Assembly: GCA_017307275.1 (NCBI GenBank)
Contig: JAFKFK010000011.1
Coordinates: 62,001 to 126,000, forward strand
DNA from: Alphaproteobacteria bacterium
GTDB lineage: Bacteria > Pseudomonadota > Alphaproteobacteria > Reyranellales > Reyranellaceae
Length of the DNA: 64,000 bases
Reading direction: 5' to 3'
Shown here: positions 1 to 8,801 of the stretch, in pieces
Layout of the letters: every line of letters starts with the position of its first letter
How positions within the stretch are numbered: position 1 is the first letter of the stretch
Translations under genes and position numbers: made by a program
Notes under the pieces: generated by a model
Seen by the model: the letters and a program-made list of their open reading frames with translations, nothing else
What the model was told of the DNA's origin: nothing
Databases searched by the model: none

Positions 1-510
1 CACCTGTTCTTCGTCCTGGCCCTGCTGTGCACCGCGCTGAGCGCGGGCATCTTCTATGCCTTCTCGACCATCGTGATGCCGGGCCTCGATCTCGGCGGTG
101 CGTTGTCGGCGATCCATGCCATGCAGGGCATCAACACCGTTGTGCGCAATGCCTTGTTCGCCGCGGTGTTCTTCGGTGCGCTGGTGATACCTCTGCTGGC
201 CGCTCTCGGGGCGCGCTCGGCGGGGCATCGCGGCGCGGCGCGGCTTGCCTTCCTGGCGGCCGTCATTCAGGCAATCGCAGTGATCGGCGTCACCTTGCAG
301 GTGAACGTGCCGCTTAACGAGACGCTTGCGACCGTGGCCGCAAGCGATGCGACGGCGGCCGGCACCTGGCGTGAATTCTCCGGTCCGTGGACCGCGTGGA
401 ACCATGCGCGCACCATCGGGGCGATCCTGGCCTTCCTCTGCCTGCAGGCGGCGTGGGCGCTCGATCTGACATCGACGGGCAGCGGCCGGCGTCACAGCGG
501 GCTGCGCTGA
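1..510 (+). CDS. DUF1772 (anthrone oxygenase-like) membrane protein, 5' end cut by window
   Basis: The reading frame is open from the first base, so the true start lies upstream of the window; 169 residues are visible. Four hydrophobic stretches can be seen (about residues 1-20, 49-69, 80-100 and 138-156), which fits the four-helix DUF1772 family related to anthrone oxygenases. The conserved NVPLN motif (about residue 102) and the later W-x-x-W-N-x-x-R segment are typical of that family. Most bacterial members have no proven substrate, so only the family is called. It converges on the ferredoxin reductase gene with a 9-base gap. Confidence 0.75.
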   Translation, partial: HLFFVLALLCTALSAGIFYAFSTIVMPGLDLGGALSAIHAMQGINTVVRNALFAAVFFGALVIPLLAALGARSAGHRGAARLAFLAAVIQAIAVIGVTLQVNVPLNETLATVAASDATAAGTWREFSGPWTAWNHARTIGAILAFLCLQAAWALDLTSTGSGRRHSGLR

Positions 511-519
511 CGCGGCCGT

Positions 520-1290
520 CTATTCGGCGAAGGCTTTCTCGACGACGAACTCGCCCGGCGTCGTCTGGCTTCCCTCTTTGAGGCCGCGCTCTTCCAGCAG
601 GGTGCGGATGTCGAGCAGCATCTGGACGCTGCCGCAGAGCATGAAGCGGTCCGCTTCCTTGCTGATCGGTGGCAGGCCGACATCCTGCGCCAGGGCTCCG
701 TCGGCGATGAGATGGGAGATGCGGCCACGATGATCGAACGGCTCGCGCGTAACGGTCGGGTAGTAGACGAGTTGCTGGCGGATGGTCTCGCCCAGGATCT
801 CGTCGGCCGGCAGCGTGTCGGCGATCCATGACCTGTAGGCGAGGTCGCGCACGAAGCGGCAGCCATGGACCAGGATCACCTTCTCGAAGCGTTCGTAGAC
901 ATCGGGGTCCTGAACGACGCTGAGAAAGGGCGCGAGGCCGGTGCCGGTGCCCAGCAGGTAGAGGTTCCGGCCGGGCAGCAGGCTGTCCAGCAGCAGGGTT
1001 CCGGTCGCCTTGTTGCCGACCAGGATGGGGTCGCCCGGCGCGACGTCCTTCAGGCGGGAGGTCAGCCGGCCGTCGGGCACCTTGATCGAAAAGAACTCGA
1101 GTTCGTCGTGATAGTTGGGGCTGGCGATCGAATAGGCGCGCACCAGCGGCCTGCCCTCGACCTGCAGGCCGATCATGGCGAACTGGCCGCAGGCGAAGCG
1201 GAAGCCCTTGTCTCGGGTGGTTCGGAAGCTGAACAATTCGTCGGTCCAGTGATGGACCGACAGGACAGTCTCGTTTCTAAACGCACTCAC
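520..1290 (-). CDS. fpr: Ferredoxin--NADP+ reductase
   Basis: A 256-residue flavoprotein that moves electrons between NADPH and ferredoxin or flavodoxin in the cytoplasm. The FAD-binding motif RAYSIASP is at residues 51-58 and the pyridine-nucleotide motif GTGTGLAPF at 114-122. The C-terminal VVEKAFAE tail matches bacterial subclass I/II Fpr proteins, in which the last residues stack on the flavin. Length is normal for the family. The start is GTG, with GGGAGC about 8 bases upstream. A perfect 7-base inverted repeat lies about 60 bases upstream of the start (1350-1368) and may be its operator. Partner ferredoxins are not in the window. Confidence 0.92.
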   Translation of the reverse strand: MSAFRNETVLSVHHWTDELFSFRTTRDKGFRFACGQFAMIGLQVEGRPLVRAYSIASPNYHDELEFFSIKVPDGRLTSRLKDVAPGDPILVGNKATGTLLLDSLLPGRNLYLLGTGTGLAPFLSVVQDPDVYERFEKVILVHGCRFVRDLAYRSWIADTLPADEILGETIRQQLVYYPTVTREPFDHRGRISHLIADGALAQDVGLPPISKEADRFMLCGSVQMLLDIRTLLEERGLKEGSQTTPGEFVVEKAFAE

Positions 1291-1349
1291 TGCAGCCAGC
1301 TCCCGACACGGATGGCGGGCGGACGTCCCGCTGGCTACAGACCTACGAA

Positions 1350-1368
1350 ATTGCGAGTAATTCGCAAT
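1350..1368. promoter_or_regulatory. Perfect inverted repeat upstream of fpr (candidate operator)
   Basis: ATTGCGA and TCGCAAT are exact 7-base arms around a 5-base AT-rich centre. The site lies between the Bug gene stop (1388) and the fpr start (1290), where the fpr promoter is expected. Its AT-rich palindromic form recalls Fur-family operators, but no regulator can be named. No T-run follows on the minus strand, so an intrinsic terminator is less likely. Confidence 0.45.
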
Positions 1369-1387
1369 AGCAATTGTGTCGCAGCTC

Positions 1388-2356
1388 CTACGCCGGCGCC
1401 GGGATGTTCGCGGACTTGATGACCTTGCGCCACCGCACCGTCTCGTCCGCCAGCCGCTTCGTGTAGGCCTCCGGCGTGCCGCCGGTCGGGATGTAGCCCA
1501 TCGACGCCAGACGCTCCTGCACCGCCGGGACCTTCAGCGCCGCGTTGATGGCGGCGTTGTAGTAGGCGATGACGTCGGGCGCGGTGCCGGCAGTCGTGGC
1601 GACGCCGAAATACACCGCCGCTTCGAGGTCGGGCATGCCGAGCTCGCTGGCCGTCGGCACGCTCGACACGTTTGCCACCCGCTTCTGCGCGCCGCAGATC
1701 AGGCCGCGCATCGTGCCGGCATTGATCTGGGCGTCGACCGGCATGGTGACGTCGACGAAGACCTGGGTATGGCCGGCAACGGTGTCGCGCAGTGCCTCGG
1801 CGGCGGCCTTGTACGGAATGTGCTGGAGCTTGCCGCCCGCCTTCGTGCTGATCAGCTCGCCCCAGAGATGCGGCAGGCCACCGGAGCTCGACGTCGCATA
1901 ATGCACGGGGCCCGGCTGCGCCTTCACCCATTCGAGGAACTCGGGGAAGGTCTTGGCCGGGTGCTTGGCGTTGACGGCCAGCACGCAGGGGATATCGGCA
2001 AGCTGCGAGACCATCGCGAGGTCTTTCTGCGGATCGATCTGCAGCGGGATGTCGAAGGCGGGGAGCAGGGCCGCGGTCGTCGTCAGGAGCAGCAGGCTCG
2101 TGCCGTCGGGCTTGCTCTTGGCGACGTTGGCCATGCCGATCATGGTGCCGCCACCCGGCCGGTTCTCGACGATGATCGACTTGCCGGTATCGGCCGCCAT
2201 GCGCTCCGCCAGAACGCGCGCCGACGTGTCGGTCGAGCCGCCGGGGCCATAGGGAACGACGAGACGGATCTGGCTGGCCGAGACTTGTGCAGACGCAATG
2301 GTCGGCAGGGCCGTGGCGGCAAGAGCGCCGGTCACGAGAGTACGACGGGTAAACAT
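1388..2356 (-). CDS. Bug-family periplasmic tricarboxylate-type solute-binding protein
   Basis: A 322-residue protein with a cleavable signal (residues 1-23, ending ASA; the RR near the start makes Tat export possible). The mature part has the Bug/TctC layout: IRLVVPYGPGGSTD near residue 30, then VENRPGGG and the GLP-x-LWGE-like segment. Bug proteins bind carboxylates or other small organic acids and often act without linked permeases, or with TctAB encoded elsewhere; none is encoded here. The start ATG has an AAGGAGGAAG ribosome site. The ligand cannot be predicted. Confidence 0.9.
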   Translation of the reverse strand: MFTRRTLVTGALAATALPTIASAQVSASQIRLVVPYGPGGSTDTSARVLAERMAADTGKSIIVENRPGGGTMIGMANVAKSKPDGTSLLLLTTTAALLPAFDIPLQIDPQKDLAMVSQLADIPCVLAVNAKHPAKTFPEFLEWVKAQPGPVHYATSSSGGLPHLWGELISTKAGGKLQHIPYKAAAEALRDTVAGHTQVFVDVTMPVDAQINAGTMRGLICGAQKRVANVSSVPTASELGMPDLEAAVYFGVATTAGTAPDVIAYYNAAINAALKVPAVQERLASMGYIPTGGTPEAYTKRLADETVRWRKVIKSANIPAPA

Positions 2357-2539
2357 GAAGCCTTCCTCCTTGTTCTTTGGAACTGATTAACGAGCCCCTT
2401 AGTCAGCCCTAGGAATGGCGGCAAGATGGCTTTGTGCGCCTCGTATCGCCAGCCGAACGCCGGAGCGGGAAATGCAGCGGGAATTAATGACCCCTCAGCC
2501 AATATTGCCTTCGGCCTGTGACCGCCCTATCTCCTCTCC

Positions 2540-4252
2540 ATGAGGGATCCTCTTTCCCCTTCGCGGCTCGCCGATATCATCGACCAGGCGCGCGGCAAGG
2601 CCCCGGCGGACTTGGTGGTCAAGTCGGTCGGTATTCTCGACCTGACCTCGGGCGAGGTGACGGTGGGCGATATTGCGATCGCGGGCGATCGCATCGTGGG
2701 CATCCACGAGACCTATCGGGGGGCCATGGAAATCGACGGGCGCGGACTGGTCGCCGTGCCGGGGTTCATCGACAGCCATGTTCATTGCGAGTCGACGCTG
2801 GTGCCGCCGCTGGAGTTCGACCGCTGCGTGACACCGCGCGGCACCACGACGGCGATCTGCGATCCTCACGAAATCTGCAATGTGCTGGGTCTCACGGGCC
2901 TGAAGTATTTTCTGGAGTGTGCCGCGGTCACGGTGATGGACCTGCGCGTCCAGCTCTCGTCGTGCGTACCCGCGACGCACCTCGAAACCTCCGGCGCGCG
3001 ACTCGAGGCCGAGGACCTGCTGCCCTTCAAGCATCATCCCAAGGTGCTGGGGCTGGCGGAGTTCATGAACGTGCCCGGCGTGCTGAACAAGGACCCGGCG
3101 GTTCTGGCGAAGCTATCGGCCTTCTCGGATGTTCAGATCGACGGCCATTCGCCGCTGCTTTCTTCCTACGATCTCAATGCCTATATCGCGGCGGGCGTGC
3201 GCAACTGCCACGAGACGACCTCGGCTGCCGAGGCGCGCGAGAAGCTGGCCAAGGGCATGCAGGTCCTGGTGCGCGAGGGCACGGTCTCCAAGGACCTCGC
3301 CGCGCTGTCCGAGCTGATCACCACGGAACGCGCGCCGTTCCTGTCGCTCTGCACCGACGATCGCAATCCACTCGACATCGCCGAGGAAGGCCACGTCGAT
3401 TACCTGATACGCGCCGCTATCGGCCGCGGAGTTCGGCCGCTCGACGCCTATCGCGCGGCGACCTGGTCGGCGGCGCGGCACTTCGGTCTGTTCGACCGCG
3501 GGTTGGTGGCGCCAGGGCAGCGTGCCGATATCGTGCTCCTGGAGGACCTCGCGACCTGCAAGGTCCATTCAGTGATCTGCCGCGGCGCGCCGGTGACACC
3601 GGATCGCTTCAGGGCACGGCCCGATGTGACGCCGGTCGGGCTCGATTCCGTGAAGCTCAGGCCCGTGACGGCGGCGACCTTCCATGTTCCTGCCAGCACA
3701 AGCGCTCCACCGGTGATCGGCATTCGGCCGGGGCAGATCCTGACCGATCGTCTTGAGGTCGAAGTGGCTCGGCGCGGCGACGCCTTCGTGGCGGACGTTG
3801 CCCGTGACGTCCTCAAGGTCGCCGTGCTGGGGCGCCACAACGATCACGGCAATGTCGGCCGCGGCTTCGTGAAAGGTTTCGGTTTGAAGCGCGGCGCAAT
3901 CGCCTCGTCGGTCGGCCATGACAGCCATAACATCTGTGTCATCGGATGCGACGACCACGACATGGCAACGGCGGTGAACCGGCTGATCGAGCTGCGCGGT
4001 GGCTTCGCCGCTGCGGCCGATGGCCAGGTCGTCGCCGAACTGGCCTTGCCCATTGCCGGACTGATGAGCGACCGCCCGTTCGAGGATGTCGAGCAGGGGC
4101 TGCGCCGCCTGCGTGCCGCGGTACGTGCCCTGGGTACCGAGCTGCACGAACCGTTCCTGCAGATGGCCTTCCTGCCGTTGCCGGTCATTCCCCACCTCAG
4201 GATCACCGACAGGGGCCTGGTCGACGTCGACCGTTTCGAGCTGGTCGGCTGA
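2540..4252 (+). CDS. ade: Adenine deaminase
   Basis: A 570-residue amidohydrolase-superfamily enzyme converting adenine to hypoxanthine and ammonia (purine salvage). The first metal motif HVHCEST is at residues 80-86, followed by DPHEICNVLG, the DGHSPLL segment, HETTSAAEA, CTDDRNP and the C-terminal VGHDSHN-x-x-x-x-G motif that marks Ade rather than other amidohydrolases. Length matches the bacterial enzymes. It opens the rightward pair with the small lipoprotein. Purine-related amidohydrolases of the same family can act on other substrates, but the Ade-specific C-terminal motifs favour this call. Confidence 0.93.
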   Translation: MRDPLSPSRLADIIDQARGKAPADLVVKSVGILDLTSGEVTVGDIAIAGDRIVGIHETYRGAMEIDGRGLVAVPGFIDSHVHCESTLVPPLEFDRCVTPRGTTTAICDPHEICNVLGLTGLKYFLECAAVTVMDLRVQLSSCVPATHLETSGARLEAEDLLPFKHHPKVLGLAEFMNVPGVLNKDPAVLAKLSAFSDVQIDGHSPLLSSYDLNAYIAAGVRNCHETTSAAEAREKLAKGMQVLVREGTVSKDLAALSELITTERAPFLSLCTDDRNPLDIAEEGHVDYLIRAAIGRGVRPLDAYRAATWSAARHFGLFDRGLVAPGQRADIVLLEDLATCKVHSVICRGAPVTPDRFRARPDVTPVGLDSVKLRPVTAATFHVPASTSAPPVIGIRPGQILTDRLEVEVARRGDAFVADVARDVLKVAVLGRHNDHGNVGRGFVKGFGLKRGAIASSVGHDSHNICVIGCDDHDMATAVNRLIELRGGFAAAADGQVVAELALPIAGLMSDRPFEDVEQGLRRLRAAVRALGTELHEPFLQMAFLPLPVIPHLRITDRGLVDVDRFELVG

Positions 4253-4272
4253 CGCCTGTAAAGGAGGTGGCG

Positions 4273-4536
4273 ATGAGGTTCCGCTGGATCGTCTTCGCTG
4301 GCCTGATGGCAACCCTGCCGGGATGCCAGAGCATCACTTACCAGAAGGCCGGTGCGACGCCCGAACAGATCGAGGCCGATACCAAAGTGTGCCGGGAGTA
4401 CCAGCAACGCCGCCTGATCTCGATGGGCGGCGACTATGTCGAGAACATGGATCGCGACGAGTTCGAAAAGCCGTGCATGGAAGCGCGCGGCTACCGGCAG
4501 GTCATGGTGCCAAGCGGCACCATGACCACACGCTGA
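4273..4536 (+). CDS. Small lipoprotein of unknown function
   Basis: An 87-residue protein beginning with a lipoprotein signal: a short basic start, a hydrophobic core and the lipobox LPGC with the lipidated Cys at residue 18. An ideal AAGGAGG ribosome site (4261-4267) fixes the ATG. The mature part is short and charged, with two further Cys. It follows adenine deaminase by 20 bases on the same strand and may be cotranscribed. I do not recognise a family. Confidence 0.75.
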   Translation: MRFRWIVFAGLMATLPGCQSITYQKAGATPEQIEADTKVCREYQQRRLISMGGDYVENMDRDEFEKPCMEARGYRQVMVPSGTMTTR

Positions 4537-4542
4537 CCCGGC

Positions 4543-6135
4543 TTACTTGTCGAGCCAGACTTCTTCGTAACGCGAGCCGTTGTAGAGGCTGTTCACCATC
4601 GGCTTGTAACCCTTGACGTGGGGATGCCAGCAGGTGCCCGAGGCGTTCCACAGGATGATCGGCCGCGCACCCTCTTCGAGGATCTGCTTGTCGATCTCCC
4701 AGACGAGCTTCTTGCGCTTCTCAAGGTCGCGCTCCGCCGACTGCACGAGAAACTGCTTCTCGATTTCGGGATTGCAGTAGCCGGTGTAGTTGCGCTCCGA
4801 CTTGCAGCCATAGTTCTCGAAGTAGTTCTGGTCGGGATCGTCGACGCCGTTGCCCGTGGTGTTCAGTCCGATCGAATAGTCCTTGCGCGCGATCTTGGTG
4901 AACCAGATTGCCGTGTCGACGAGCTCGAGCTCGCCCTCGATGTACACTTCCTTGAGCTGGTCGATCAGGATCACCGCCGGGTCGCGGTAGAGCAGATGGT
5001 TACGCGTCGAGACCTTCAGCTTCAGCTTGTTGTCCGGCCCGTAGCCCAGCTTCTTCATGATCTCGCGGCCTTCAGCGCGATTCTTTTCGACGTCGGGGCC
5101 GTAGCCCTTCACCTGATCGAACAGCTCCTTGGGCATGCCCCACACGCCGTTCGGGGCGGGTTCCATCACGCCGCCGGCATCGGCCTGGCCCTGGTTGATG
5201 ATATCGATGAAAGACTTGCGGTCGATGCTGAGCAGCAACGCACGACGGATGTCCGCATTGTCGAACGGCGGCGCGTTACTGTTCACGATGAGGTTGGAGG
5301 TATTGTTCATCGACGCGACCTCGCAGACCGCGTTCGCCGCCTGCGCCTTCACGTCCTTGAGCAGGGGAATGGTGACGCCGTAGGGCGATGAGATGTCGTA
5401 GCGACCGGACACGAAACCCAGGATCGCCGTGCCGCGCGCGGGGACGATCGGGAACTCGATGCCGTCAAGGTAGGGCTTGCCCTTCTTGAAGTAGTCGGTG
5501 TTGCGCGTGAGCTTGATGATCTCCTTCTGCTTGAACTCGGCGAGCTTGAAGGGACCTGTGCCGATCGGCTTGGTGCGCATTTGCGCCGTCGGGACGTGGC
5601 AGGAATAGACCGGGCTGTAACCCGAGGCGAGCAGGATCAGCAGCGAAGGCTGCGGCTGGCCGAGATGGAAGGTGACCTCTCGGTCGCCGTTGGTCGTGAC
5701 TTCCTGAAGATTCCAGTACCAGGAGATGCGCGGGTTCTTGCGTAGCTTGTGGGTTTCGCTCTTGCCCGTGAGCATGTCCCAGGTGCACTTAACGTCGGCC
5801 GAGGTGAAGGGCTTGCCGTCGTGCCACTTGGCATTGCCGACCAGCTTGAAGGTGAGCTTCTTGCCGTCCTCGCTCCACGCCCAGCTCTCGGCAAGATCGG
5901 GACGGATCGACTCGAGGCTGTTCTGCGGGATCTGCTGATCGAACATCACGAGGTTGTTGTAGATGCTCATGAACGGCACGACCGTCGAGGTCGTGGCCTC
6001 CTCGTGGATCGAGGTGCTGGGTGGATTGTCCTGAATGTACATCTTCATCACGCCGCCACTCTTTTGCGCGAGTGCCGGCGCTGCCGTCAGGCCCAGCGCC
6101 GCAATGGCGCCAAGTACGCTACTCAATATCCGCAT
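4543..6135 (-). CDS. ABC transporter substrate-binding protein, family 5 (peptide/nickel type)
   Basis: A 530-residue protein with a signal peptide (residues 1-23, ending ALA) and the typical SBP_bac_5 layout: LVMFDQQIPQNS near the N-terminus, LAESWAWSEDGKKLTFKL, and KWHDGKPFTSADV. Members bind oligopeptides, nickel chelates, opines and many other solutes for DppBCDF-type importers. No family 5 permease or ATPase is present nearby. It lies 73 bases downstream of phnE on the same strand, so it may be the last gene of the phosphonate operon or an unrelated neighbour. Confidence 0.88.
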   Translation of the reverse strand: MRILSSVLGAIAALGLTAAPALAQKSGGVMKMYIQDNPPSTSIHEEATTSTVVPFMSIYNNLVMFDQQIPQNSLESIRPDLAESWAWSEDGKKLTFKLVGNAKWHDGKPFTSADVKCTWDMLTGKSETHKLRKNPRISWYWNLQEVTTNGDREVTFHLGQPQPSLLILLASGYSPVYSCHVPTAQMRTKPIGTGPFKLAEFKQKEIIKLTRNTDYFKKGKPYLDGIEFPIVPARGTAILGFVSGRYDISSPYGVTIPLLKDVKAQAANAVCEVASMNNTSNLIVNSNAPPFDNADIRRALLLSIDRKSFIDIINQGQADAGGVMEPAPNGVWGMPKELFDQVKGYGPDVEKNRAEGREIMKKLGYGPDNKLKLKVSTRNHLLYRDPAVILIDQLKEVYIEGELELVDTAIWFTKIARKDYSIGLNTTGNGVDDPDQNYFENYGCKSERNYTGYCNPEIEKQFLVQSAERDLEKRKKLVWEIDKQILEEGARPIILWNASGTCWHPHVKGYKPMVNSLYNGSRYEEVWLDK

Positions 6136-6208
6136 CGGATCCCTCTCTTGCCTGCGTTCGCGCGGAAAGTGACGCGGTGGGCAAAGCAGGTCGAGAGGCA
6201 GCTTCCGG

Positions 6209-7012
6209 CTAGCGGATCATTGCGCGCAGTTTTGAGGACAGCAGGTCCGCAGCGAGAACAAGGATGAGGATCACGATCACGCAGGCGGCTGTATCCTCGT
6301 AGGCGAAGAGTTTCATCGAGCTGATCAGCTCGAAGCCGATGCCACCCGCGCCCACCATGCCGAGCACTGTCGACACGCGGATGTTGGTTTCGAAACGGTA
6401 GAGCACGACGCCGATCCAGGCGGGCAGGACCTGCGGCAGAACACCGAACACGATGCGCTGCAAGGTTCCGGCGCCGGCGGCGCGCAACGCATCGAGCGGG
6501 CCTTCGTCGATCTCCTCGATGGCTTCGGCGAAGAACTTGCCCAGCATGCCGGCACCGTGAATGGCGATGGCAAGTACGCCTGCGAACGGGCCGAGGCCGA
6601 CTGCGGCGACGAAGATCAGCGCCAGGATGATTTCGTTGATGCCACGCATCACGTTCAGCACCTGACGCAATCCGTGAAACACCCAGGCATAGGGCGAGAG
6701 ATTTCGCGCGGCGAAGAAGCAGATCGGCAAGGCCAGCACGATGCCGAGCAGGGTGCCCCACAGCGCGATCTGGACGGTTTCGACAGCCGGTCGCACGAGC
6801 TTCTGCATGAAGGCGAAGTTGGGCGGCAGCATGCGGCCGATGAAATCGCCGATCCACGGCAAGCCGCCGATCAGGCCGGACACGCTGAGCTGCGTGCCGA
6901 CGGCCGCCCACCACAACACGGCGAGCGATAAGCCCAGGACGGGAAGCAGGATCCACCAGCCGAGCGGACCGCGGGGCTTGTTGACGACAAACTGCAGGGT
7001 GCCGATCGACAT
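6209..7012 (-). CDS. phnE: Phosphonate ABC transporter permease
   Basis: A 267-residue inner-membrane permease. The binding-protein-dependent transport signature is visible around the EAIEEIDEGPLDALRAAGA segment (the EAA loop that contacts the ATPase), between hydrophobic segments typical of PhnE. It follows phnC with only two bases between the phnC stop and the phnE ATG, so translation is probably coupled. Only one phnE copy is present; some operons have two. It works with PhnC and PhnD to import phosphonates, or possibly phosphate or phosphite. Confidence 0.92.
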   Translation of the reverse strand: MSIGTLQFVVNKPRGPLGWWILLPVLGLSLAVLWWAAVGTQLSVSGLIGGLPWIGDFIGRMLPPNFAFMQKLVRPAVETVQIALWGTLLGIVLALPICFFAARNLSPYAWVFHGLRQVLNVMRGINEIILALIFVAAVGLGPFAGVLAIAIHGAGMLGKFFAEAIEEIDEGPLDALRAAGAGTLQRIVFGVLPQVLPAWIGVVLYRFETNIRVSTVLGMVGAGGIGFELISSMKLFAYEDTAACVIVILILVLAADLLSSKLRAMIR

Positions 7013-7014
7013 GG

Positions 7015-7860
7015 TCAGGCCCTCCCTTCGCTGGAAGGCTGGCCGCCGGCAGCCTGAGCAATGACGGCTTCGGCAGCGGCGCGCCGGCGTTCGGTGAGGC
7101 GTTGCGCGGCATCGAGGACGTTGGGGTCGTCGAGGCCGGGATAGATGCTGCGGATCACCTCGCCGCTGACGCCTGCCGGTGCGCCGTCGTACACGACCTC
7201 GCCACCGGAGAGGCCGACGACACGCTCCGCGAACTCCAGCGCATAGTCGATCTGGTGCAGGTTGCAGAGCACGGCGATGTTAGAGTCCTTGCAGCTCTTC
7301 TTGAGATAGTTGAGCACCGTGCGCGACGTCTTGGGATCGAGGCTCGCGACCGGCTCGTCGGCCAGCATGAACTTCGGCTGCTGGGCCAGCGCGCGGGCGA
7401 TGCCCACCCGTTGCTGTTCGCCGCCGGACAGCGCGTCGGCCCGGTTCCGCGCCTTGTGCGCCATCGCCACCTGTTCGAGGCAGTGCATGGCGATCTTCAC
7501 GTCGGCTTCGGGAAAGAGCTGCAGGCTGCTCAACACGGGCGAAAGATCGGCCATGCGGCCCACCAGCACGTTCTTCAGCACGGAGAGCCGCTTCACAAGA
7601 TTGTGCTGCTGGAAGATCATCGCGACGTTGCGCCGGAGCAGGCGCAGGTCGCGTCGGTTGGAGGAGAGGGAGGTGCCGTCGACCAGGATGTCGCCGGCGG
7701 TCGGTTCGATCAGGCGGTTGATGCATCGTAGCAACGTCGACTTACCGGCCCCCGACGGACCGAGCACGACGACGAACTCGCCGGGCCGGATCGAGAGGCT
7801 GACGTCGCGCAGCGCCTGATGATCACCGTAGGACTTGGCCAGCCCGCGGATCTCGATCAT
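7015..7860 (-). CDS. phnC: Phosphonate ABC transporter ATP-binding protein
   Basis: A 281-residue ABC ATPase: Walker A GPSGAGKST at residues 34-42, Q-loop FQQHN, signature LSGGEQQR at 144-151, and Walker B FMLADEP at 164-170. The sequence after Walker A (LLRCINRL) and the overall order match PhnC. The gene lies between phnD and phnE with short gaps (18 and 2 bases) and shares their direction. The C-terminal extension (about residues 250-281, Ala- and Arg-rich) is slightly longer than usual. Confidence 0.93.
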   Translation of the reverse strand: MIEIRGLAKSYGDHQALRDVSLSIRPGEFVVVLGPSGAGKSTLLRCINRLIEPTAGDILVDGTSLSSNRRDLRLLRRNVAMIFQQHNLVKRLSVLKNVLVGRMADLSPVLSSLQLFPEADVKIAMHCLEQVAMAHKARNRADALSGGEQQRVGIARALAQQPKFMLADEPVASLDPKTSRTVLNYLKKSCKDSNIAVLCNLHQIDYALEFAERVVGLSGGEVVYDGAPAGVSGEVIRSIYPGLDDPNVLDAAQRLTERRRAAAEAVIAQAAGGQPSSEGRA

Positions 7861-7878
7861 GTCGCGATCTCCCTGGGC

Positions 7879-8766
7879 TTACTTCTGCTTCTTGAGGTCG
7901 ATGTTGGCGAGCTTGGCGGTCTCGCGCACCACGTCGTAGGCCTGATCGTTGGTTTCCTTGAAGCCGTTCAGCTTGCCCTGGTCGGACCAGTTGAGGTCCT
8001 TGATGCCCAGGAAGGCCGCCTTCACCTTGGCCTTCATCTCGGGGGAGAGGTCCTTGCGCCACACCATCGGCGATTCGGGGATCGGCGGGGAACGCCAGAC
8101 GACTTCGATCTGGTCGGCCTTGATGTGGCCCTTGGCGATGGCGGCATCGAGAATACGGTCGGCAATGGTCGCGGCATCGACCTTGCCGTTGGCGACGGCC
8201 AGCGCATTGGCATCGTGCGCACCAGTGAAGATCACCGTCTTGAAGTCGCGCTTGGGCTCGATGCCTGCCTTGATCAGCCCGGCCAGGGGAAAAGCGTAGC
8301 CCGAAGTCGAAGCGGGATCGACGAAGGCGAAGTTCTTGCCCTTGAGATCTTCGAGCTTTTTGATGCCGCTCGATTTCAGGGCGATGATCTGGCTGTGATA
8401 GTAGGTGCGGCCCGCTTTGGCCGTCTCGGCAATGGCGAAGGCCTCGACTGGCGTCACGGTGGTGGCGAGAACGTAGGAGAAGGGCCCGAGATAGGCGATG
8501 TCGAGATGCTTTGCGCGCAATGCTTCGATCACGCCGTTGTAGTCGGTGGCGACGAAGCCCTGGACCTTGAGGCCAGAATTCTTTTCGACCGCTTCGAGGA
8601 TGTCCTTGCTCTGCGCCAGCATGGCGCGCGAATCCTCGGACGGGATCAGACCTACCTTGAGGACCTGTTGGGCGTGAGCCGTGCCGCTACTGCCGGCCCA
8701 GGCGCTGCCGGCGAGGAGTGAACTGGCGGAAAGGAACCCGAATTTGCGACGCGTGATCCTGATCAT
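7879..8766 (-). CDS. phnD: Phosphonate ABC transporter periplasmic binding protein
   Basis: A 295-residue binding protein. The ATG at 8766 is chosen because it has GGAGGAAACAAGC just upstream; the open frame continues further 5' but without family similarity. The N-terminus (RRKFGFLSASSLLAG) looks Tat-like, with cleavage after AHA. The mature protein has the PhnD features VGLIPSEDSRAML, DYNGVIEALRAKHLDIAYLG, and DPASTSGYAFP. PhnD delivers phosphonates to PhnE/PhnC. Confidence 0.93.
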   Translation of the reverse strand: MIRITRRKFGFLSASSLLAGSAWAGSSGTAHAQQVLKVGLIPSEDSRAMLAQSKDILEAVEKNSGLKVQGFVATDYNGVIEALRAKHLDIAYLGPFSYVLATTVTPVEAFAIAETAKAGRTYYHSQIIALKSSGIKKLEDLKGKNFAFVDPASTSGYAFPLAGLIKAGIEPKRDFKTVIFTGAHDANALAVANGKVDAATIADRILDAAIAKGHIKADQIEVVWRSPPIPESPMVWRKDLSPEMKAKVKAAFLGIKDLNWSDQGKLNGFKETNDQAYDVVRETAKLANIDLKKQK

Positions 8767-8801
8767 TGCTTGTTTCCTCCTTAAGTCTTTTCTTTGCTTG
8801 T

